Made by a program: the position numbers and the translations under genes
The notes under the pieces: generated by a model
Told to the model about the DNA's origin: nothing
What the model saw: only the letters and a program-made list of their open reading frames with translations
The model's database searches: none
NCBI GenBank assembly: GCA_022013615.1
Contig: JAKLQB010000575.1
Location: forward strand, 1 to 11,361
Direction of reading: 5' to 3'
DNA from: Desulfobacterales bacterium
GTDB lineage: Bacteria; Desulfobacterota; DSM-4660; Desulfatiglandales; Desulfatiglandaceae
DNA: 11,361 nucleotides
In this document: piece by piece, positions 8,333 through 11,361 of the stretch
How the letters are laid out: every line of letters begins with the position of its first letter
How positions within the stretch are numbered: the stretch's first letter is position 1

Positions 8333-8348
8333 TTGAGTATTCACTCAA
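8333..8348. promoter_or_regulatory. Probable TetR operator, 16-bp palindrome
   Basis: TTGAGTATTCACTCAA is an inverted repeat with perfect 6-bp arms (TTGAGT/ACTCAA) around a 4-bp centre. It begins 3 bp downstream of the tetR -10 box, so it overlaps the expected transcription start. The size and the TGAGTR-type half-sites are typical of TetR-family operators. Bound protein would block the tetR-RND promoter. That this TetR binds here is inference. Confidence 0.65.
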
Positions 8349-8351
8349 CAA

Positions 8352-8378
8352 ATTATAATGTCGGCCGTATCAAGTCAA
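8352..8378 (-). promoter_or_regulatory. Sigma-70-like promoter of tetR-RND operon
   Basis: On the minus strand a perfect TATAAT (8352-8357) is preceded by TTGACT (8373-8378), five of six matches to the -35 consensus. The spacer is 15 bp, shorter than the ideal 17, which may weaken the promoter. The expected start of transcription falls in or beside the palindrome at 8333-8348. Confidence 0.65.
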
Positions 8379-8481
8379 ACTAATTATTTTCAAAAAAAAG
8401 TTTGAGTTTGCCGCCCCAACCCAACTGAAACAGCACCCTTACACGCCTCCCATTACATTTAGTGCCCAAACATTTCTTTCC

Positions 8482-8509
8482 TTGACATTTTAGCTCCAAA
8501 CTATAAAAT
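8482..8509 (+). promoter_or_regulatory. Sigma-70-like promoter of iclR gene
   Basis: A perfect -35 box TTGACA (8482-8487) is followed after 16 bp by TAAAAT (8504-8509), one mismatch from the -10 consensus. A TATAAA at 8502-8507 is an alternative but gives a short spacer. The start would lie about 8515-8517, leaving a leader of some 35 bases before the iclR start codon. Confidence 0.6.
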
Positions 8510-8542
8510 ACCATATAAGATATTTTAGATACCGTATATGGT
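8510..8542. promoter_or_regulatory. Inverted repeat over iclR transcription start, probable operator
   Basis: The arms ACCATATA (8510-8517) and TATATGGT (8535-8542) are exact reverse complements 17 bp apart, and pairing continues in part inward (TAT/ATA near the centre). The repeat begins directly after the -10 box of the iclR promoter and ends shortly before the start codon. IclR-family proteins often repress their own gene from such sites, so autoregulation is a reasonable inference. As RNA it could also form a weak hairpin close to the ribosome binding site. Confidence 0.55.
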
Positions 8543-8550
8543 GCTCATGA

Positions 8551-9333
8551 ATGATGAGGAAAAAATCAGCCAGTGCCCCTGCAGTAGATCGCGCACTTGA
8601 TGTGATTGAACTTTTAGCTGCAAGTGATAGGGATTTGGCCCTTTCGGAGATTTTGAAAAGGGTTAATATTCCGAGACAGTCCCTTATCAGGATATTGAAT
8701 ACGTTATGTGACAGGGGGATATTGGACAGGGCAGAGAAAAGAGGATTTTACAGGCTGGGGATGAAGCTTTTGTATTTGGGAAACAGGCTCCAGGACAAGA
8801 TAGCGCTTCGTGCTGTAGCATGGCCGTTCATGCAGGAATTGGCGGAAAAGACCCACAAGACCATTGAACTGTCAACCCTGGATCGAGATCAATTAATACT
8901 GATCGAGCAGATTGAGGGTAGCGAGGGGGTCCGGCTATATTCCAGGGTAGGAAGTGTCTATCCTTATTTTCATGCGGTAGCTGCTGGAAAAATATATTTG
9001 GCCCACATGGAGCCGGATAAGAGAGAGAATGTACTGGATAGAATCGGACTTCCTGTTGTCACGGAATATACTATAACCGAATTAAAAAAACTGGAAGAAG
9101 AACTATTGATAGTAAAAAAGAGTGGCTTTGCCTTTGAGGACCAGGAATTAAGAAAAGGTGTTCGAAGGGTAGTTGCTCCAATTTATGATTTTCGCGACAA
9201 CCTGGCTGGATGCATAGGGGTTGCAGCCACACTTTTTAGCCTGGAATTGGAGGATAGAGAATATTTAGGCCGAATGGTTAAAGAAATGGCCAACCGAATT
9301 TCTTACAAAATGGGTAAAAGGGAAGAGGTATAG
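8551..9333 (+). CDS. IclR-family transcriptional regulator
   Basis: The 260-residue protein has an N-terminal winged HTH (about residues 10-70: APAVDRALDVIELLAASDRD, then LSEILKRVNIPRQSLIRILNTL) and a C-terminal IclR effector domain (about 85-255). The effector-domain signatures are FHAVAAGKIYLAHM (140-153) and GFAFEDQELRKGVRRVVAPIYD (192-213), followed by GCIGVAAT. Length is normal. The start at 8551 is an ATG-ATG doublet with only a weak upstream GGTG, so either may be used. IclR regulators sense small organic acids or their CoA-pathway intermediates and control adjacent catabolic genes. Here the thioesterase and acyl-CoA synthetase genes follow on the same strand, 36 bp or more downstream, which makes them the likely targets. 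The gene is divergent from tetR. The effector is unknown. Confidence 0.94.
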   Translation: MMRKKSASAPAVDRALDVIELLAASDRDLALSEILKRVNIPRQSLIRILNTLCDRGILDRAEKRGFYRLGMKLLYLGNRLQDKIALRAVAWPFMQELAEKTHKTIELSTLDRDQLILIEQIEGSEGVRLYSRVGSVYPYFHAVAAGKIYLAHMEPDKRENVLDRIGLPVVTEYTITELKKLEEELLIVKKSGFAFEDQELRKGVRRVVAPIYDFRDNLAGCIGVAATLFSLELEDREYLGRMVKEMANRISYKMGKREEV

Positions 9334-9369
9334 GTTCATACAAAGCCATTGAAAGGCGGGTGATAACTG

Positions 9370-9789
9370 ATGGGTGGGTATAAAATGATTACTACGGATA
9401 TAACTGTTAGATTTAGAGATGTTGACTCGATGGGACACGTGAATAATGCTGTCTTCTTTACCTATTTTGAGGAAGGTAGGAAGGAATTTGTAGGGAGCTT
9501 ATTTAACATTGTAGAGCCCGGAGATTATAGTTTCATCCTGGCGAGCATCAGTTGTGATTTTTTAAGACCTGTAAAATTAGGGAATTCAATTACCGTGCAA
9601 TTATGGGTCGGCGATATTGGGGAAAAGAGGTTTAATCTGGAATACAGGTTGGTTGATACAGGGGATGAATCTATTGTTTACGCTAAGGGCCGATCTGTGC
9701 AGGTGTTTTTCGATTATGAGAAAAACAAAACGGTTACAATTCCGAAATATTTTTTGGAAAAGATATCAGATTTAAGAAAACGGTCTTAA
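9370..9789 (+). CDS. Hotdog-fold acyl-CoA thioesterase (4HBT/YbgC-like)
   Basis: A 139-residue protein with the 4-hydroxybenzoyl-CoA thioesterase/YbgC pattern at residues 12-40: TVRFRDVDSMGHVNNAVFFT, then YFEEGRKEF. Asp17/Asp19 and the GHVNN segment match the active-site region of the family, and the later SISCDFLRPVKLGNSITVQL fits the hotdog beta sheet. These enzymes hydrolyse acyl-CoA thioesters in the cytoplasm. The frame opens with ATG at 9370, but the second ATG at 9385 (residue 6) is also preceded by a G-rich stretch and fits family N-termini well. It lies downstream of the IclR gene and one base before the acyl-CoA synthetase start, so it is very probably co-transcribed with it. Substrate chain type cannot be judged. 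Confidence 0.9.
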   Translation: MGGYKMITTDITVRFRDVDSMGHVNNAVFFTYFEEGRKEFVGSLFNIVEPGDYSFILASISCDFLRPVKLGNSITVQLWVGDIGEKRFNLEYRLVDTGDESIVYAKGRSVQVFFDYEKNKTVTIPKYFLEKISDLRKRS

Positions 9790-9790
9790 A

Positions 9791-11194
9791 ATGAGACAAT
9801 TTTTTTACCCTTCAAGCATCGCAGTTTTTGGCGTAGCGGACAATACCAGAAACCTCGCCAAAAATATTATATCCAATTGTCTGGAGATGGGTTTTGCCGG
9901 AGAGATTTATCCTGTAGGGAGGGAGCCTGGTGAAGTATATGGAAAGGAGATCATAACGAATCCCCGGTCTTTGTCCGAGGGAATCGAACTGGCTGTGATC
10001 CTGGTTCCGGCCAGGTTTGTGGCTGATACATTAGATATTTGTGGACAAAAAGGGATACTTCACGCCATTATCTCCACAGGGGGCTTCAGGGAATTTAGCG
10101 AAGAAAGCAATCAGGCAGAGAAAGACGTACTTGCTGCTGCTAAACGATATGGTATCCGGTTCATAGGACCGAACTGTATTGGTGTAATATGCACCGGTTC
10201 AGGCCTTTGTACACCCTTCAATCCACTACAGCCAAAAAGGTTTAAAAAAGGGCCCGTAAGCCTGATTGTCCAGAGCGGCGGGGTTACCACACAATCCGCA
10301 TACCAATTCTCCGATGAATATATGGGATTTTCGAAGATTATCAGTGCAGGCAACAAGCTGGATATTGACGAGATCGAGTTATTGGAATATCTCATGGAGG
10401 ATGAGGGCACAGAACAGATTCATTTCTATCTTGAGAGTATTGAACATGGCAGGGAATTTATGAGGGTGGCCAGGAGATCAAAAAAGCCAATCGTCATTTT
10501 TAAATCCAACGTTAGCCACACAGCATCTCAAGTCGCCAAATCACATACCGCGGCACTTTCAAATAATGACAGCATCGTAGACGGCGCTTTAAGACAGTCC
10601 GGGGTTGTGCGTGTGCAGAATATCCACGAGATGACTGTCGCTGCCAAAGCGCTTCAACTTCCCCCATTAAAAGGGGACAGGTTGGTGGCTATTTCTTTGT
10701 CAGGCGGATTTTCTGTGATCCTTGGTGATGCATGTGAAAAATACGGATTTAAATGTCCCAAACTACCACGAGAACTCATAAGTGAAATCGAAGGTTTCCG
10801 CAGGGGTGGGGTGATTCGTATGTCAAATCCCATGGATTTCGGGGATGTTCATGATATCAAGGCCCTTGCTTTTACGCTTGAACGTTGTTTGGTCCTGGAT
10901 GATATTGACGGCCTGGTTCTGTCATTCATATATGAGCCGGGGATGGCACGTATGTTTGGTGGTGAAGTTGGTAGCCCCGAACAGATGCTGAAATTCACAA
11001 AAAAACTGTGTGATACGTTCAACAAGCCCATAGCGCTCAGTTTTATCACTGAGAAACACCACATTGAGACATTTAAAAAGGTAAATTCTTTTCCGGTCTT
11101 TAATGATCCTGTGGAGAGTGTTAGGGCCTTGCGTATGCTGAGGGACTACTGGCGAATGAGAGATGCCTTGAACTCAAATTTTATGCAACGTTAG
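9791..11194 (+). CDS. NDP-forming acyl-CoA synthetase, alpha-type (CoA-binding) subunit
   Basis: The 467-residue protein matches the alpha subunit of ADP-forming acyl-CoA synthetases, relatives of succinyl-CoA synthetase. A CoA-binding Rossmann domain (1-135: FYPSSIAVFGVADNTRN near the N-terminus, GPNCIGV at 126-132) is followed by two succinyl-CoA-ligase-like domains. Signatures include QSGGV at 161-165, ISAGNKLDIDEIELLEYL at 184-201, YLE with Glu215 and KSHTAAL with His252. By family analogy His252 is the residue phosphorylated during catalysis and Glu215 its helper. NPMDF at 346-350 lies in the second ligase domain. These enzymes interconvert acyl-CoA plus ADP and phosphate with acid, CoA and ATP. 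Length is full for an alpha subunit, but the ATP-grasp beta domain is absent and no beta gene follows in the window. The ATG lies one base after the thioesterase stop with little Shine-Dalgarno sequence, pointing to translational coupling. Confidence 0.92.
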   Translation: MRQFFYPSSIAVFGVADNTRNLAKNIISNCLEMGFAGEIYPVGREPGEVYGKEIITNPRSLSEGIELAVILVPARFVADTLDICGQKGILHAIISTGGFREFSEESNQAEKDVLAAAKRYGIRFIGPNCIGVICTGSGLCTPFNPLQPKRFKKGPVSLIVQSGGVTTQSAYQFSDEYMGFSKIISAGNKLDIDEIELLEYLMEDEGTEQIHFYLESIEHGREFMRVARRSKKPIVIFKSNVSHTASQVAKSHTAALSNNDSIVDGALRQSGVVRVQNIHEMTVAAKALQLPPLKGDRLVAISLSGGFSVILGDACEKYGFKCPKLPRELISEIEGFRRGGVIRMSNPMDFGDVHDIKALAFTLERCLVLDDIDGLVLSFIYEPGMARMFGGEVGSPEQMLKFTKKLCDTFNKPIALSFITEKHHIETFKKVNSFPVFNDPVESVRALRMLRDYWRMRDALNSNFMQR

Positions 11195-11234
11195 TAAGTT
11201 CTCAATAAGTCCAGCCTATATTCAGACCTCGTTA

Positions 11235-11266
11235 AGTGGTTAAGAAGTTGAGTGGTTAAGTAGTTG
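11235..11266. repeat. Two 16-bp tandem repeats (AGTGGTTAAGWAGTTG)
   Basis: Two adjacent 16-bp copies differ at one base (A or T at position 11 of the unit). Each copy is itself two related 8-bp halves (AGTGGTTA and AGWAGTTG), so the tract has an 8-bp rhythm. It lies 40 bp downstream of the acyl-CoA synthetase stop and has no coding meaning that I can see. Confidence 0.8.
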
Positions 11267-11312
11267 TTCTCGTTTGTTTTTGTACAGTTTGCATGAAAAT
11301 TGGACACTCGTA

Positions 11313-11349
11313 GAATTCAGGAATTTAGGAATTCAGGAATTTAGGAATT
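11313..11349. repeat. Two 16-bp tandem repeats (GAATTCAGGAATTTAG)
   Basis: Two identical 16-bp copies (11313-11328 and 11329-11344) are followed by a partial GAATT. Each copy is two 8-bp halves, GAATTCAG and GAATTTAG. The sequence continues to the window edge as GAAATATGAA, a 10-bp word also present at 2077-2086 in the repeat within the MoxR operon gap. Confidence 0.8.
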
Positions 11350-11361
11350 GAAATATGAATC

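Noticed and set aside
8375..8405. Inverted repeat TCAAAC/GTTTGA upstream of the tetR promoter
   Set aside because: Arms are only 6 bp with a 19-bp A+T-rich loop; expected by chance in such sequence.
9385..9789. Thioesterase as 4-hydroxybenzoyl-CoA-specific enzyme
   Set aside because: The hotdog signature supports an acyl-CoA thioesterase, but substrate specificity in this family cannot be read from the motif.
11235..11349. Possible CRISPR array
   Set aside because: The repeats are 16 bp, directly adjacent without spacers, only two copies each and of two different sequences; no cas gene is near.

Overview
The window reads as a chromosomal segment from a Gram-negative bacterium. The evidence is a complete RND-type inner-membrane pump with its periplasmic adaptor. 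The mix of an RND pump, a MoxR/DUF58 operon, an IclR regulator and an ADP-forming acyl-CoA synthetase subunit, with short A+T-rich repeats between genes, would fit an uncultured Desulfobacterota/deltaproteobacterial-type anaerobe. That placement is inference; no rRNA or marker gene is present to confirm it. I see no tRNA, rRNA, transposase, integrase, phage gene or CRISPR array.

Left block (1-3234, all minus strand, transcribed right to left): a MoxR-family AAA+ ATPase, a DUF58 protein and a polytopic membrane protein that runs off the left edge. This is the widespread MoxR-DUF58-membrane protein arrangement, thought to act in envelope or metalloprotein maturation. The DUF58 stop overlaps the start of the membrane protein. 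Unusually, the MoxR and DUF58 genes are separated by about 330 bp holding an imperfect inverted repeat that looks like a small non-coding element.

Middle block (3315-8268, minus strand): a TetR-family regulator, an RND periplasmic adaptor lipoprotein and an HAE1-type RND permease, in that transcriptional order. A strong sigma-70-like promoter precedes tetR. A perfect 16-bp palindrome lies just downstream of its -10 box, so the pump operon is probably autoregulated by the TetR protein. No outer-membrane TolC-like gene is in the window.

Right block (8551-11194, plus strand, divergent from tetR): an IclR-family regulator, a hotdog-fold acyl-CoA thioesterase and a CoA-binding alpha-type subunit of an NDP-forming acyl-CoA synthetase. 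The last two are separated by one base. An IclR promoter is recognisable, with an 8-bp-armed inverted repeat over its expected transcription start, a likely operator. The block looks like a small regulated acyl-CoA (possibly aromatic or carboxylic acid) module. The ATP-grasp beta subunit that the synthetase would need is not within the window.

The right end (11195-11361) has no gene. It carries two unrelated 2 x 16 bp tandem repeats, each built of 8-bp subunits, and ends in A+T-rich sequence sharing a 10-bp word with the repeat in the MoxR-DUF58 gap. The most notable points are the divergent TetR/IclR control region, the repeat inside the MoxR operon and the beta-less acyl-CoA synthetase next to a thioesterase. 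I did not find a clearly new system.
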